Shown one piece after another: positions 48,917 to 61,011 of a stretch of 64,000 bases of DNA. Under the pieces are notes generated by a model. The model worked only from the letters and a program-made list of their open reading frames with translations. It had not been told where the DNA came from and did not search any database. A program made the position numbers and the translations under genes. The stretch covers positions 39,674,279 to 39,738,278 of the forward strand of contig CM036754.1 of NCBI GenBank assembly GCA_020796225.1, written 5' to 3'. Source of the stretch: Arion vulgaris. Taxonomy: Eukaryota > Mollusca > Gastropoda > Stylommatophora > Arionidae. Each line of letters begins with the position of its first letter. The stretch's first letter is position 1.

Positions 48917-50050
48917 ACTAGAAGAACAGCTCATCTATACGGACATTTATTACTAGACTTCCAGTACATCCATGCTCTAGTTGCTTAGAGATATTACACT
49001 GAACGAAAGCTACAATAAGCACAATTTTACAGACTCCAGTCATCCACATGTCTATAGCTGGCAGAAATCATAACGGGGAGAGAACAAGCTACTAAGACCA
49101 TTGACGAGACCACAGAGCCCATGCTTGTTTGTAGAAGATTATAGAAGAATACAGCTCTCAATAAGGATATCTACAGATCGTACATCCAAAGTCATAGCAA
49201 TCGAGAAATTAACACAAGCATTGCTCCAAACATTCAACCCAGGAACAGAAAACGACAAGTAAGACATTAAATAACTATACACCATTTCGCCGTTTAATTC
49301 TTAACATAGAACATTTAATTAGTAATAATAGAGAGAAGAACTGCTTCTTACACGACAATAAATTTGGGTAATCATCATGTTTCTTGTAGAAATAGTTAAC
49401 ATGGAAATAATTAAAATAATCAGTCTTCCAGTTTGTGTGAAGAATTAGACAGAAGAACACATACAAAAGACATTCACTAAAGACAGAAAAAAGACTTTAC
49501 AAATTGGTCATCATGTATGTGGTCCTGTAGAAATATTAACAAAAACAGCTCAAGCAATACAGCTGTGTACAAATCATGCAGCCACACAAGACATTACAAA
49601 CTTGAGTACATCCATGTCCCTTACGTGTCAGTTTGAAAACAGAAGAACAGCCTACATATGACATTAACAGATCATACTTTTCCATTCTTTCTGCTAAAAT
49701 ACTATACACAGAAGAAAAGCTATCGTTGATAAACCTAACAGCTCTGTAGAGTCTCTGTCTTACGCCCTGCTAGAAAGGTGTTAACAGAAGAACAGCAATT
49801 CAATACAGATTGTTTGACAGAGCTTCCAATACTTTGATGTTCTTGCTGTGATTTTAACAGAAGAACAGCTACAATAAGCATTAACGACTCAGTAAAATCC
49901 TTCTGCTTTAAAATATTAAAGAAGAACAGCTACAAAGACATTAACTCAGTACATCCATGTTTTGTGTAGAATACAACGAGCATGCTCATAAGACATTAAC
50001 AGACTCAGTACTCCATGTCTGACTGTCAGAAATATTAAAGAAGAATAGCT
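48917..50050. other. Chimeric consensus block: satellite blended with 44,770-46,050
   Basis: Satellite words (attaacagaagaacagc) alternate with words from the left flank in the same order: tgtttgt.gaagattatag, catttc.gccgtttaat, gtataataatagag-like, gtatgtggtcctgt, acgtgtcagtttg.aaacagaag, cctaaca.gctctg, actttgatgttc. No single repeat history explains this; two read populations averaged in assembly does. Confidence 0.85.
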
Positions 50051-50957
50051 ACATAAGACATTGAACAAACTTGAGTACATCCATGTCTTGCTGTAGAAAT
50101 ATTAACAGAAGAACAGCTACAATAAGACATTAACAGACTCCAGTACATCCATGTCTTGCTGTAGAAATATTAACAGAAGAACAGCTACAATAAGACATTA
50201 ACAGACTCCAGTACATCCATGTCTTGCTGTAGAAATATTAACAGAAGAACAGCTACAATAAGACATTAACAGACTCCAGTACATCCATGTCTTGCTGTAG
50301 AAATATTAACAGAAGAACAGCTACAATAAGACATTAACAGACTCCAGTACATCCATGTCTTGCTGTAGAAATATTAACAGAAGAACAGCTACAATAAGAC
50401 ATTAACAAACTTGAGTACATCCATGTCTTGCTGTAGAAATATTAACAGAAGAACAGCTACAATAAGACATTAACAGACTTGAGTACATCCATGTCTTGCT
50501 GTAGAAATATTAACAGAAGAACAGCTACAATAAGACATTAACAGACTCCAGTACATCCATGTCTTTCTGTAGAAATATTAACAGAAGAACAGCTACAATA
50601 AGGCATTAACAGACTCCAGTACATCCATGTCTTGCTGTAGAAATATTAACAGAAGAACAGCTACAATAAGACATTAACAGACTTGAGTACATCCATGTCT
50701 TGCTGTAGAAATATTAACAGAAGAACAGCACATAAGACATTAACAGACTCAGTACATCCATGTCTTCTGTAGAAATATTAACAGAAGAACAGCTACAATA
50801 AGGCATTAACAGACTCCAGTACATCCATGTCTTGCTGTAGAAATATTAACAGAAGAACAGCTACAATAAGACATTAACAGACTCCAGTACATCCATGTCT
50901 TGCTGTAGAAATATTAACAGAAGAACAGCTACAATAAGACATTAACAGACTCCAGTA
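50051..50957 (+). repeat. 68-bp satellite, right block, about 13 copies
   Basis: Clean continuation of the unit at 46,332-48,916, with one noisy spot at 50,725-50,765. Confidence 0.95.
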
Positions 50958-51002
50958 AACCTGCAATAATTACAGCATGAGAATAAACATTGACAAAATC
51001 AA

Positions 51003-51500
51003 ATAATGATATTCGTTAGAGAGGCAAACACTACCAAAACCTTCATCCACAAAAATCAATTGAAGCAAGCCATATTATTTACATACCTATTGGGCAGTAT
51101 TTCCAGCAAATGGAAGAATAACGAAATCCAACAAAGATGCAATAAAGCTAATCAAATCATAGAACAAATGGTGCCAATTTTGAAATGCAGACATGTTACC
51201 ATGAACACTAAAAGCGTATTATTCAACACAACATTTCTCCCTACATTGTACCGTTAGTGTCAATCCAGATCGTGAACATCAAATGATATATTAAAACAAG
51301 TCACGATAAAGACGAAGTGTCAACTCAGAATGCTTGGGGAGTATCAAGAAGAGACCGGTTTAGAAACGAAGACAAAACATTGGGTACAACATCAATACTG
51401 AACTTCACCAAGAAACAAGAAATTCAATAATTCGACCAGATACGTAGATTAGCAACGGACAGTGTGCCCGTAAAGATTAATGCTAATCCGATACAGTGGA
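51003..51500 (+). mobile_element. LINE RT-domain C-terminal region
   Basis: Frame LLGSISSKWKNNEIQQRCNK, then ANQIIEQMVPILKCRHVTMN and TKSVLFNTTFLPTLY match the end of the RT/thumb region of non-LTR elements. It then decays through frameshifts to RRDRFRNED-like and NFTKKQEI segments. Confidence 0.78.
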
Positions 51501-51504
51501 TACA

Positions 51505-51757
51505 TCTTCTTCGAACGTTCCATATCGATCACTTGTTAAATCACTCTTTGCGATTTATATGTGATCTAAGCCTAAGAGCGATTGTACGTTGTGCCAGTTA
51601 TGCGTCTACAAGTAGGTCAGCACATCCCATTTCTGCGACGACTTTTATTTACTAGGTAGCTTCCTGGGCCCCTACCACATTCGCATACTACGACATGCTT
51701 TGTAGGTCGCAGCGTTACTTTTCTTTGCTCCCCTTGTGAGCCTCGGCAACACACGGG
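51505..51757 (-). mobile_element. SINE-A copy
   Basis: cttcttcgaacgttccatat through gctccccttgtgagcctcgg. Inserted near the decayed end of the preceding LINE. Confidence 0.82.
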
Positions 51758-51767
51758 TGACCATATT

Positions 51768-51905
51768 TCACACAATCTTCAAATTACATCGGTGCCCTCG
51801 CCAATACTACGGAGTTCGAGCACTACAGCTGAGATCTTCCTGTGTTAAGAAAGAGATCGGAGCACACATGGTTACTCACCAAAGTGCAATGATGATGGTT
51901 CTGAA
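51768..51905 (+). mobile_element. SINE-C 3' fragment
   Basis: caatcttcaaattacatcggtg, gctgagatcttcctgtgttaag, cacacatggttactcaccaaagtgcaatgatgatgg. Directly followed by the 39-bp array. Confidence 0.7.
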
Positions 51906-51917
51906 CATCAGGTCAGA

Positions 51918-52290
51918 AAATCAACACACAAGTGACAGTGGATACAAAGCAATAGTTCATCAACACACAAGTGACAGTGGATACAAAGCAATAGTTCATC
52001 AACACACAAGTGACAGTGGATACAAAGCAATAGTTCATCAACACACAAGTGACAGTGGATACAAAGCAATAGTTCATCAACACACAAGTGACAGTGGATA
52101 CAAAGCAATAGTTCATCAACACACAAAAGTGATCAAAGATGATACAAAAGACAAACATAGTTCATCAACACACAAGTGACAGTGGATACAAAGCAATAGT
52201 TCATCAACACACAAGTGACAGTGGATACAAAGCAATAGTTCATCAACACACAAGTGACAGTGGATACAAAGCAATAGTTCATCAACGCGA
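51918..52290 (+). repeat. 39-bp minisatellite, nine copies
   Basis: Unit caacacacaagtgacagtgg atacaaagcaatagttcat; one diverged unit at 52,118-52,165. The length is a multiple of three and no unit has a stop in several frames, so frames are open on both strands. Confidence 0.93.
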
Positions 52291-53175
52291 AAGGATCCTG
52301 AGAAATAACAGAGGCAGTGAAAAAAACACTTTAATGAAACACACACAAACGCCCGTCCTATAAATCTCTTCTTATCCTGACGCAGTGAAGCAAAACATGA
52401 TTAGAACAAAATAAAGAAGACGTAGAAATGACGCGCGTCCCAATTTATTTATTTGTTTCCTTAACTTGGCACGATCAAACAAGTGTAAGATGCGTTTTGT
52501 TATTGAGATTGTATATGTAGTTATGCCAACTGGTTAATGTTGAGATATAACCAAGAAAAGAGTTACATGAAAATGTAATGTAATGACAGTTGTGTTAGAA
52601 GACATTTTGTCATGTTTTTACCATGGGCAGTTCTCCATAATAGATAGACAGAGAGACAGACGTTGGACCCTGCCTGGAGGGTATGAGTGACACGTGCGCA
52701 TATTCTAGGCAGGTCCTTCACAGAAAGGTGGTTCTTTGTTTGTGAGTTACGGCAGGTCCTTGATTAAGTCAAGATTCAATGTGGAGAGTTAGCAGGGTAC
52801 AGAGCCTCGTTTACCAACGGTTCACTTCAGAGTGTTTGGTTATGAATTGTTAAGTTTTTGACTCAAGCTGTAAGCTTGTCTTTGTGGTGCCATTCACTTT
52901 CTTTAAACGGAACCAGGCCGACTTTAGTTCAGGTGTTTAATTGCTCTTGGCCGACCACCTTGTTAATTTGTGTCTCATTCTTTGCTCACTATCTGACGTC
53001 CATGTTAATTACTAGGGGAAAAGGCTGGATAGAGGTTCAGACTACCAGCATCATCGTAATGTATAGTATCTTCTACTACTTTTCGTCTTCTGTTGTCCCA
53101 CTGCTACCGAGCTGTAGCCCTGTGTAGTGATCTTCTGTGTTTGTCATGCGCTTCTCGGATGGTTTAAGTGATGAA
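52291..53175. other. Unassigned stretch
   Basis: A short + frame at 52858-53127 is hydrophobic and without motif; nothing else recognised. Confidence 0.3.
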
Positions 53176-53467
53176 TCGCCCGTGTGTTGCCGGGGCCCTG
53201 AGGAAGCAAATAATAGTAGCACTCGACCTACAAGGCATGTCGTAAGGGAAGCAAATAATAGTAATGGCTAAACTACGACCTACAAGGCATGTCGTAGGGG
53301 TCGACTGAGGTAGGAGTCTAGGGAAGCTACTCTAGTAAATAAAAGCGTCGCAGAAATCGGATGTGCTGGTCTACTTGTAAACGCATAACTGGCACAACGT
53401 ACATTCATTATTAAGTTCAGATCATATATAAATCACAGAGTGGTCGGTATGGAGTGTTTGAAGAAGA
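53176..53467 (+). mobile_element. SINE-A with internal 57-bp duplication
   Basis: ggaagcaaataatagta and cgacctacaaggcatgtcgta occur twice near the start; the rest is standard. Confidence 0.8.
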
Positions 53468-53504
53468 ACAAGAAGTGTAATGAATGTCAACATCATATGC
53501 ACTT

Positions 53505-53735
53505 AAAAGAGCTTGTAGCAGTTGAAAATCGGTAAGAGTATGCTGCAAACTCAATGTCCTGGCAACATTCATTAAAATAAGATTAAAATAACATTTGCAC
53601 CATCTACAACATTACATCGCGGACACTCGCCTCTGCTATGAAGTTAGTGCACTGCCGCTGAGATTTGTGCAGTGTAAGAAAGAGATCGAAGCACACATGG
53701 TTATTCACAGAAGTGCAGTGATAATGGTCCAATCC
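53505..53735 (+). mobile_element. SINE-C 3' part
   Basis: gcagttgaaaatcggtaagagtatgctgc, caccatctacaacattacatcg, and gcacacatggttattcacagaagtgcagtgat. Confidence 0.65.
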
Positions 53736-54486
53736 AGTGAAGGCTCGTCATTAAGGGCCAGTGGGGCCCGGCCCCACCAAAACAAGGTGTAACTGTATTT
53801 ATTATTTTATACATTAAAATATAACCTAACCTAAACCATGATATTTCCGAAAATTTCTATCTGACCCCACGAAAAAAATGATCACGAGCCGCAACTGGTC
53901 CAATCAATCAGTATAATGCGAGGTATATGAGTACCTTTATACAAAGCCACTGAGTGCAATACAGAGATATTTCTAAGAAAATGACACAGTAAAATATATA
54001 TAATAATAAATCTAACTACTATAAAACAAAATCGCCACACTGTGTAAAAGGAAAGTATCACACACAGAGGGTAGAATATTATTGCTGTCAAAGATTAAGA
54101 ACTGCTACCATGTCAATCATACGACAAGGCCTAGGTTCAACCATTGCAGATCCCAGCTCTGTTCTCGCCACATGTCTGTTGGTTTAAGGTATTAATAAGG
54201 GGCCGAGATCGGGAACAGAAATATCCCCTTGTATTGGCTCCTGCCTGCCATGAACATCTGTACAACGCAAATATAGTCCACTTTAACACTGACAATGTTT
54301 TTTTACCATTAAGACAACACTAAGAGCTTCTTTGCCTGGGAGACGGGAATTTTCCTCACGAAATTTAAGTCTGGAGATTAGGCTTAGCACCATCGCGACT
54401 AACTACAACAACAATCGGACTTTGAGTGTTATCTGTTTATACATTTCTAGTCTACTAGAGAATCTTTCTATTAACAGTGTTTGGTA
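53736..54486. other. Unassigned stretch
   Basis: AT-rich with no motif; ends in the (attg)n tail of the next SINE-C. Confidence 0.3.
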
Positions 54487-54966
54487 CTGCTTGATTGATT
54501 GATTGATAGGGCCATTATCATTGCACTTCTGTGAATAACCATGTGTGCTTCGATCTCTTTCTTACACCGGATGATCTCAGCTGTAGTGCACGAATTCCGT
54601 AGCACCGGCGAGAGTCCCTGATGTAATTTAGAAGATGGTGAAAATATTTTGTAGGAATTTTATTTTTAAAAATCTTTCTAAAGAGGAGTTTTGCCCGGGC
54701 AGCGACTTTCTAGCTATCTGTTCTCGATTTTGAAATGCAGTCTTTGACGTGTCTCACACGTATCTACTTTGAAATAATGGTTCTTGACGTGCTCAACTTC
54801 AACACGGTACCACTTTTTATCGTCCATCTCCGATAAGACTAGGAACTCAATTTCACATACACTGAATCGGGGATCTCTAGAAAAATGTCCAAATCACTTG
54901 ACTGGGGAACGAACCCAGTACCTTCAGAACGAGAGGTGAGCGCCTAACCTCTACACCACAGAGACG
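54487..54966 (-). mobile_element. SINE-C, full-length copy
   Basis: gattgattgattgatagggcc tail to cctaacctctacaccacagagac head; the reversed B box lies in gggaacgaacccagtacc. About 480 bp including an extra 'gaaataatggttcttgacgtg' segment. Confidence 0.75.
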
Positions 54967-56521
54967 TATATGGCTTATATGTCTATACATAATATATTAA
55001 ATATGGGACAACGTAACACTGTTGGAGAAATTATTCAGTGCCCTGAACGTGTCGCCGTCTGAGTACTTAAATAGAGCTGCTAACAATCCTGGACCTGCCG
55101 TTGACATATATCTGCTTGAGCTGCCCTGAGCTCATTGCTTGAGAATGATGGGATGAAATCCGATATCTCGATTTCATTCTTCTTCATCTCTCTCTCCTCT
55201 CTCCCCGCCTTCCTTACACACACGCGCACGCACCAAAGATCAGAGATAGTTATGCAAGCAACTGGCTAATGATGTCATGGAATTGGTGACGGTTTGAAAC
55301 GTGGCCTCCGATAAACATAAGGCCGGCGGGCTCAGGTAGAAATGCTAGAAAATAAGACCACAACTGTTGCGTGATCTTCGCATTCGAGTGTTGTTGTATA
55401 TAGAGTAATTCATTAAAAAAATAACATGCTAAATGAAGGTTATCTTATGTTACAAGTTCAGTTTAAAAGCTAAGGAATATCAGCATTATTCACATTTTTC
55501 ACCACTAAATAACAACGAACGCATAGAATTGAGTAAAATTGCAACAAAAAAAGCGTACAATGTTCTATCAAACATATAAAAAAAACAGACCCCATCTAAC
55601 AGAAATTTCCGATTTGTCGGATAAGCTATTCGGCCTTATGTTACCGGTGTACGCTCCGACAAGACACGGGCGATAGTTAGTTTAACATGCAACTAACCAT
55701 ACTGTATTACATATCTCTCTTACATATATCATAGACGCGTCTGAAGATGTTGTCCCCTTATAAGTGCATCATTTGAGATGTAGACACAACGCTGCGCCGA
55801 GTTCACGCACAAATATCTATATCTATATATGCACACACACACACACACACGACGGGTATTATTTGTGAACCCCACTAGAAGACTACTTCACACCTTCTTG
55901 GATATGACTGCCACCCACAAAAATATTTGGATTTCTTGCACAAGTTGTAAACGTGGCCTCGACGGGTTTTGAAGAAGTTGTTGATTCCAGATTCTTGAGA
56001 CCGGCTCTTCTCCCGTGAAGGGCGACAAGAAGCACTATCTCCTGGACCAGAGTAGTTTTATAGAGAGTGAGAAGAGCCTTCAGATACCGCAGTGGAAAGG
56101 ACCAGGATGACCCATATTTGTACATGCTTGCGGAAGAGATCTGGTTTTAGAAGGGATTTGAAGAATACGTCAATTGTTCATTTGACGTTTAAAAGAGTAC
56201 TACAGTTGTGATCTCTTAATGAATAAGTAGTTGACGGACGACGGCAACGACAATTCAATGGCGTTTTGACATTGATATTTGCTCTTGTTAGCATTAAGAG
56301 GTCTCATTCTCATACATCAAGGATCGTCTTTTTTGACAACCGTTTAGTTCTATTCAATGTAGTATTATATTTGCTTTATCTGTTGGTGGGAGTGGATGAC
56401 AAGGATACAACAGATGAAATCCTTTGTTGAGCTTTACTTCTTGAAGTCTGCCCATACTAACTCATTAATAATAAACTCGGGAATAAATTATTCTCTTCCC
56501 CCAAAAGAAAACTCGTAAAAT
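54967..56521. other. Unassigned stretch
   Basis: A (CA)n run at 55,834-55,850. A minus frame at 55883-56125 of 80 codons has no recognised motif or splice support. A short SINE-A 5' end (cgacaagacacgggcgat) is at about 55,657-55,674. Confidence 0.35.
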
Positions 56522-56755
56522 AGGGTTGTGATCTCGATCACAATCTAAGCGTACCTGTTTCAAACACCGCGGCAGGCAGTTTGGAAGCAAATTAGTTTCC
56601 GTGGTATTTTTTTACGAAAGGTACAAATAGACCTCACCGTTTAGATAACAATAGCAAACTACTGAACGTATAAGTGGTGCCTAGAAAATCAACGACTCGT
56701 TTATACTGTGGTTGATGACTGCGTCATGTAAAGGATATGTCACGATTTTCAATTC
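56522..56755 (+). mobile_element. Dispersed repeat H copy
   Basis: gggttgtgatctcgatcaca, ggcaggcagtttggaagcaa, caaactactgaacgtataagtggtgcc, gactcgtttatactgtggtt, gtaaaggatat. Confidence 0.65.
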
Positions 56756-56845
56756 AAAAGAGGTTGAAACAAATCGCCATTGATATAATTTTACTGCAGT
56801 CTTCCCGTATATCGATATTACAAATATTAACTTCTTCTTACATGT

Positions 56846-57058
56846 GTCTAAAAGGGGAGCAAAGAATAGTAACACTACCACCTACAAGGTATGTCGTAAG
56901 AGGTGACTAAGGTAGGAGCTTAGGGAAGCTACCCTAGTAAATACAAAGCGGTGCAGAAATCGAATGTGCTGGCCTGATTGTAAGCACACCGTACAATCGC
57001 TCTTATGGCTCAGATGACATACAAATCACCAAGAGTGGTTTAACAAGTGGTTGATATA
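56846..57058 (+). mobile_element. SINE-A copy, 5' truncated
   Basis: Starts within the element at aaaaggggagcaaagaatag and runs to aacaagtggttgatata. Confidence 0.78.
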
Positions 57059-57419
57059 CAGTGGACATCATACACTAATGTCTGAAAAGGTTACGGGAAA
57101 CATTATTTATGATACTGAAGTACGGATTGTATGCAAGTATGCAGGAAGTAGAACGGCCAGTTCCTTTCTTGATTTTTGAAACGTCAAGTATGCGAAACTA
57201 ACCCTCTACATCTTGTATACCAGATCAGACTGGAGAAACGTACGGCCTGCGTACGCACTACGCTAATCTGTCCTACTAGTTTAAATCATCAAGTACCGTC
57301 TCCTCATCGAATGCTGGTTGCAATGAATCTCCAACATTCTCTATCTCATACCTTGATGTTTCACTCTGCCAGACTGTAACGTGTCCATCTCTTAATGTTT
57401 CCCTCTCACTTGTCTCTTA
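57059..57419. other. Unassigned stretch
   Basis: A 67-codon + frame at 57176-57379 without motif; nothing else. Confidence 0.3.
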
Positions 57420-57535
57420 GTCTTCCTCTTGATCTCCGCTCTTCAACTTTCCTCTCTAATAAGATTTTGACCAATGTGTCATGTCTCTTAATGTGTCGGA
57501 AATATTTGATTTCTTGATCTCCTACACCCACCCTC
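57420..57535 (-). mobile_element. LINE C-terminal fragment (YFRHIKRHD type)
   Basis: Minus strand reads QEIKYFRHIKRHDTLVKILL, then RRSRGRLR. Divergent member of the 35745-36200 family. Confidence 0.6.
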
Positions 57536-57583
57536 TAGTAATTATTTGTTCATTCTTAGATTGTCTAAAACTTTGTATGTTTT

Positions 57584-57818
57584 TAGGGGGTCTCTGACTA
57601 AGTCTTGCCTTACGAGGCGAATGTCGTTGGTTCGAATCCGTTTCGCGCCGTTTTGTTCACGAGTACATTTTTACCAGAGACCCATAAGATTGTTTACGGA
57701 GCTCGTGCTTTGTTCAGTACTCTCGGTAGGTGGCGTGCCATTTCTGCGAGAGGGACCGAGCTATATGGGTTAAACCCAGGTGCAATGAAGTCTATTCTTC
57801 GGCTTTAAAACCCTTTTT
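57584..57818 (+). mobile_element. SINE-B copy
   Basis: gggtctctgactaagtcttg...gttggttcgaatccg head (A box slightly damaged), then gattgtttacggagct and gttaaacccaggtgcaatga end. Confidence 0.78.
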
Positions 57819-58784
57819 ACTTCTTCATAAAACACAACATATTCTTGTGTATATCTTCATCTCAAACAGAGCTCCAAAATTGTTTAATACTTCTAGTAGA
57901 TAACCACTTAGAAATGACATCATGTAAATAAATACAATCAACTATGGATGAAGGAGATACACGGATGTTAAATAATAGCAATAATGAAGCATCGTGGAAG
58001 TCGAAAAATGAGTAGATGTATATGTACTAGTAAGGAGTCAGAAAGGAAGATGTCAGTGAGAATATTAGTGGACGTGCATGAGTTTAATATTGGCGTTGTA
58101 GAGCTGTGCGCGAGGTCAGATGTTTCTTTATAGCAGCCGTCGCTTCACGAATGGTTGAAACAAGTCTGGTCGTCTCTGTCCGCTTTTCAAAAGCCCCAGT
58201 ACACGCCGGACAAATTCTGAGGACGTCCCCGTCAAATTTGATTACCATTACATTGAGCAGCAAATTTGAACGAGTAAAATGGGCGCCTTGAAGCTGGGCA
58301 CGTCCGAGGCGAGCTACGAGCGAGGGTGGAGTGCTCTGGAGAAAATCCGAGAAGAGAGATTTGGATGGACAGTTATCGCGCTCTCGTAACCCACTTCACA
58401 CCCTTGGAATGGAATTGCTATGGAATTGTTATGCCAGTCCGGTCGCCTGTCTCCCAAATAGACAGTGTCAATTAAGGGCCTACCCCGTAATGAAATAAGT
58501 TTGCTGAGTTTTAATACTGTCGTTCTGGAGGATTCGAATGTTTTCTAATTTACCCCCTGCACGCTGTCTTATGCTGTCCTTTATATGTTTGGCTGTTGTC
58601 TTCCAAATTTAAGATGCAGCTGTCTAAATCTTTCCCTCTGTCTACCATCTGGTGTCTTTCCTATTGTTTACACAAATAGAGGCGTGGCGGCTTAAACAGA
58701 ATAAAGATGTTTTATAATATGTATGTAAAATAATGATAAATAGTATGATATATCACTCTTAACACATGCCTGGTTTTAAACGGA
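57819..58784. other. Unassigned stretch
   Basis: A more GC-rich segment at 58,090-58,340 holds a 61-codon + frame (58106-58291) with no known motif. Possibly a small exon or an unidentified element. Confidence 0.3.
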
Positions 58785-58998
58785 ACAGAGGCCTGTCTGC
58801 CCAGCGTGTTCGTAGCGCGTTGAACTACGGGTGACTATCCCTCTCTGTGTGCGGGTTCAATTCCGCGGGATGGCAGAAAAAGCCACAGATTCCCCAGATT
58901 TACGGTGTTCATGGCACCGAACCGAAGGGTTACGGTGTTCATGGCACCGAGCCGAAGAACTGAAAAGCTGCTTCTGGATCGAATGGAAGAAAAAAACC
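58785..58998 (+). mobile_element. SINE-G copy
   Basis: tRNA-like head tctgcccagcgtgttcgtagc...gtgcgggttcaattccgcgg with B box. Then ttacggtgttcatggcaccgaaccgaaggg followed by a second such module, and an A-rich end. Confidence 0.7.
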
Positions 58999-59039
58999 GG
59001 AACAGAGGTACACGTGACCATATATTTAACATGAAAACA

Positions 59040-59405
59040 TGTGTGCTTTTGAATATAAGTGTTACAGAAGAATCCTTAGTATATCATGGACAGAGAAGAT
59101 AACAAATAAATATATTTAGAAAGAACACAAAATCAAAGAAAACTGGCTAATGCTACAAATAAGAAAGAGACAATTGACGTATTTTGGATATATAAAGAGA
59201 CATGAAGGACTGGAGAAGACCATCATTGAAGGACGCATACCGGCAAAGAGAAGAAGAGGAAGATCACCGAGAAGATGGATTCAGTATGTAACTGATGATT
59301 TGAACATGACAGCTGCAGAGGTGTAACATCTGGCCTATGAGAGAAATTCCGGAGAACTGTTGGGGTGGCAAAGTTCTGCTCAGGGCAAGCTATTTGATGA
59401 TATTT
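59040..59405 (+). mobile_element. LINE ORF2 C-terminus
   Basis: QLTYFGYIKRHEGLEKTIIE, GRIPAKRRRGRSPRRWIQYV and MTAAEV, ending LLGWQSSAQGKLFDDI with stops. The + counterpart of 35745-36200. Confidence 0.75.
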
Positions 59406-59594
59406 GATGAAGCTTCATATGGTTAATATGTTTCTAAATAATCTAATTTCTCATCAACACAATGAACGTCTCCACCGAAATCTCTGTATTAGTAGCAGAC
59501 TATAGTACACTGTAGATATGTTATACATCCATGAAAGGGTTGTTTCACAAATATTAACGTTTTGTCATTTGTGTTCGTCTATAGCGTAAGTGTT

Positions 59595-59895
59595 AGTGAG
59601 CTCGATCACAATCCACGTGTACCTGGCTCAAACTTCGCGGCAGGCAGTTTGGGAGAGAATTTATTTGCGTGGAGTTTTATAAATGGTAAAACACAGAACT
59701 CGTCGTTCAGAAAACAATGGCAAACTACTGAATGTATACGTGGTACCTAGAAAATCGACGACTCGTTTACTTTTGTTACTTCTATAATGGTAAACACACT
59801 CACCGCTCAGAAACAATGGCGAACTACTGAGCGTATACGTGTACCTGACTGGTTTACTGTTGCTGATGGTGACATCCTATAAAGGAAATGCTACG
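59595..59895 (+). mobile_element. Dispersed repeat H copy with partial internal duplication
   Basis: gagctcgatcacaatccacg, cggcaggcagtttggga, then 'acaatggc(a/g)aactactga(a/g)(t/c)gtatacgtg' twice, ending gatggtgacatcctataaagg. Confidence 0.65.
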
Positions 59896-59964
59896 ATGTT
59901 CATTGTATCGTCTATCTAGTTAATGTTATATTAGTAGTTATCAAGTTTCTTTTAGTACCCATCG

Positions 59965-60175
59965 TGATAGCGTTTTAACCGAATGGTTTAGCAGAACGTG
60001 GCTTTTATGCGGGAGTTCAATCCCTGGTAATGCCGAGCAGGTTTTTTTCTGAAGGGGCATAAAGAAAATCTAATCCTGAACAGTTTCGAGATGACTGCGC
60101 TAGCAATGGTCACTATCTAAACTGCACTAGGCCATTAAATTCCATAGGCACATGCTCCCCCTCCTCTGTCCGATA
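59965..60175 (+). mobile_element. SINE-D copy
   Basis: ttaaccgaatggtttagcag head, gggagttcaatccctgg B box, then gaaggggcataaagaaaat and gcgctagcaatgg. Confidence 0.62.
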
Positions 60176-60180
60176 TAACC

Positions 60181-60430
60181 TTCTTCGAACGTTCGATATC
60201 GACCATTTGCTAACCACTGTGTGATTTGTATGCGATCTGAGCCTAAGAGCGATTGTACGTTGTGCCAGTTATGCGCCTACAAGTAGGCCAGCACATCCGA
60301 TTTTTGATATGCTTTATATTTGCTAGGGTTGCTTTCCTAGGTCCAACATCAGTCGTCTCTTACGACATTCATTGTAGGTAGCAGTGGTGCTATTCTTTGC
60401 TTACCTTGCGGCACCTGGCACTACATGGGC
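60181..60430 (-). mobile_element. SINE-A copy
   Basis: cttcttcgaacgttcgatat through gcttaccttgcggcacctgg. Confidence 0.8.
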
Positions 60431-61011
60431 GCGATATCGCCTTTAAAAGACCGGTACTGCAATCAGTAACGACAGTTTTTTTTTTAAAAGCAGCCATCTT
60501 GTCTCGTCTGTTAGAATATTCCATAAACAAGTCATTACTGTCTCTCCCTCCACTTGACCTCTGACACTGCAAGCTATCCAGACTATGATACCTCCTTAAT
60601 ACGTCAAGCATACTCTGAGAGAGAGGAAAGCAGCTCGCAGGAGTATTCCCAAGCATTGTAGAAAAAAGTCATTCAAACTTGGCTGGAGTACCATTACATA
60701 ACGAACTGATAGAGTCCGAGGTACCCTCAGACTCAATTGTCCATGATGTCTTTTTTAGGGACAAGTAGCCTTCTTGTCCCATGAGTGCTGCTGTAAGACT
60801 GGTCAACAAACCAGGAATTATGTTTGTTTTAAAAAATTGAAATGATCTTAGCAAGACATTTGTTTCTGATATTTATTATTTCAACTGTGTGATTTGTATT
60901 GTTATCTATGTTTATCTTTCACTATACATTCTCTATCTTTTGTGCTTTGTCTGTTGGCGTAGGCGAGTATGTTCTTTCACAATGTTAAACATCCAGTCTA
61001 AAGGATTTCTA
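60431..61011. other. Unassigned stretch
   Basis: Two successive minus frames (60669-60854 and 60390-60656) without recognised motif may be one decayed element ORF. Confidence 0.3.

Noticed and set aside
48917..50050. Ancient diverged satellite core
   Set aside because: Divergence is not random; foreign words follow the order of the left flank at 44,770-46,050, so it is a blended consensus.
46332..50957. CRISPR-like regular repeats
   Set aside because: Direct repeats with no unique spacers, in an intron-bearing animal genome; these are satellites. The same applies to all other arrays here.
51736..52363. Frames on both strands across the 39-bp array
   Set aside because: Same cause: array unit divisible by three, joined to a SINE-C fragment.
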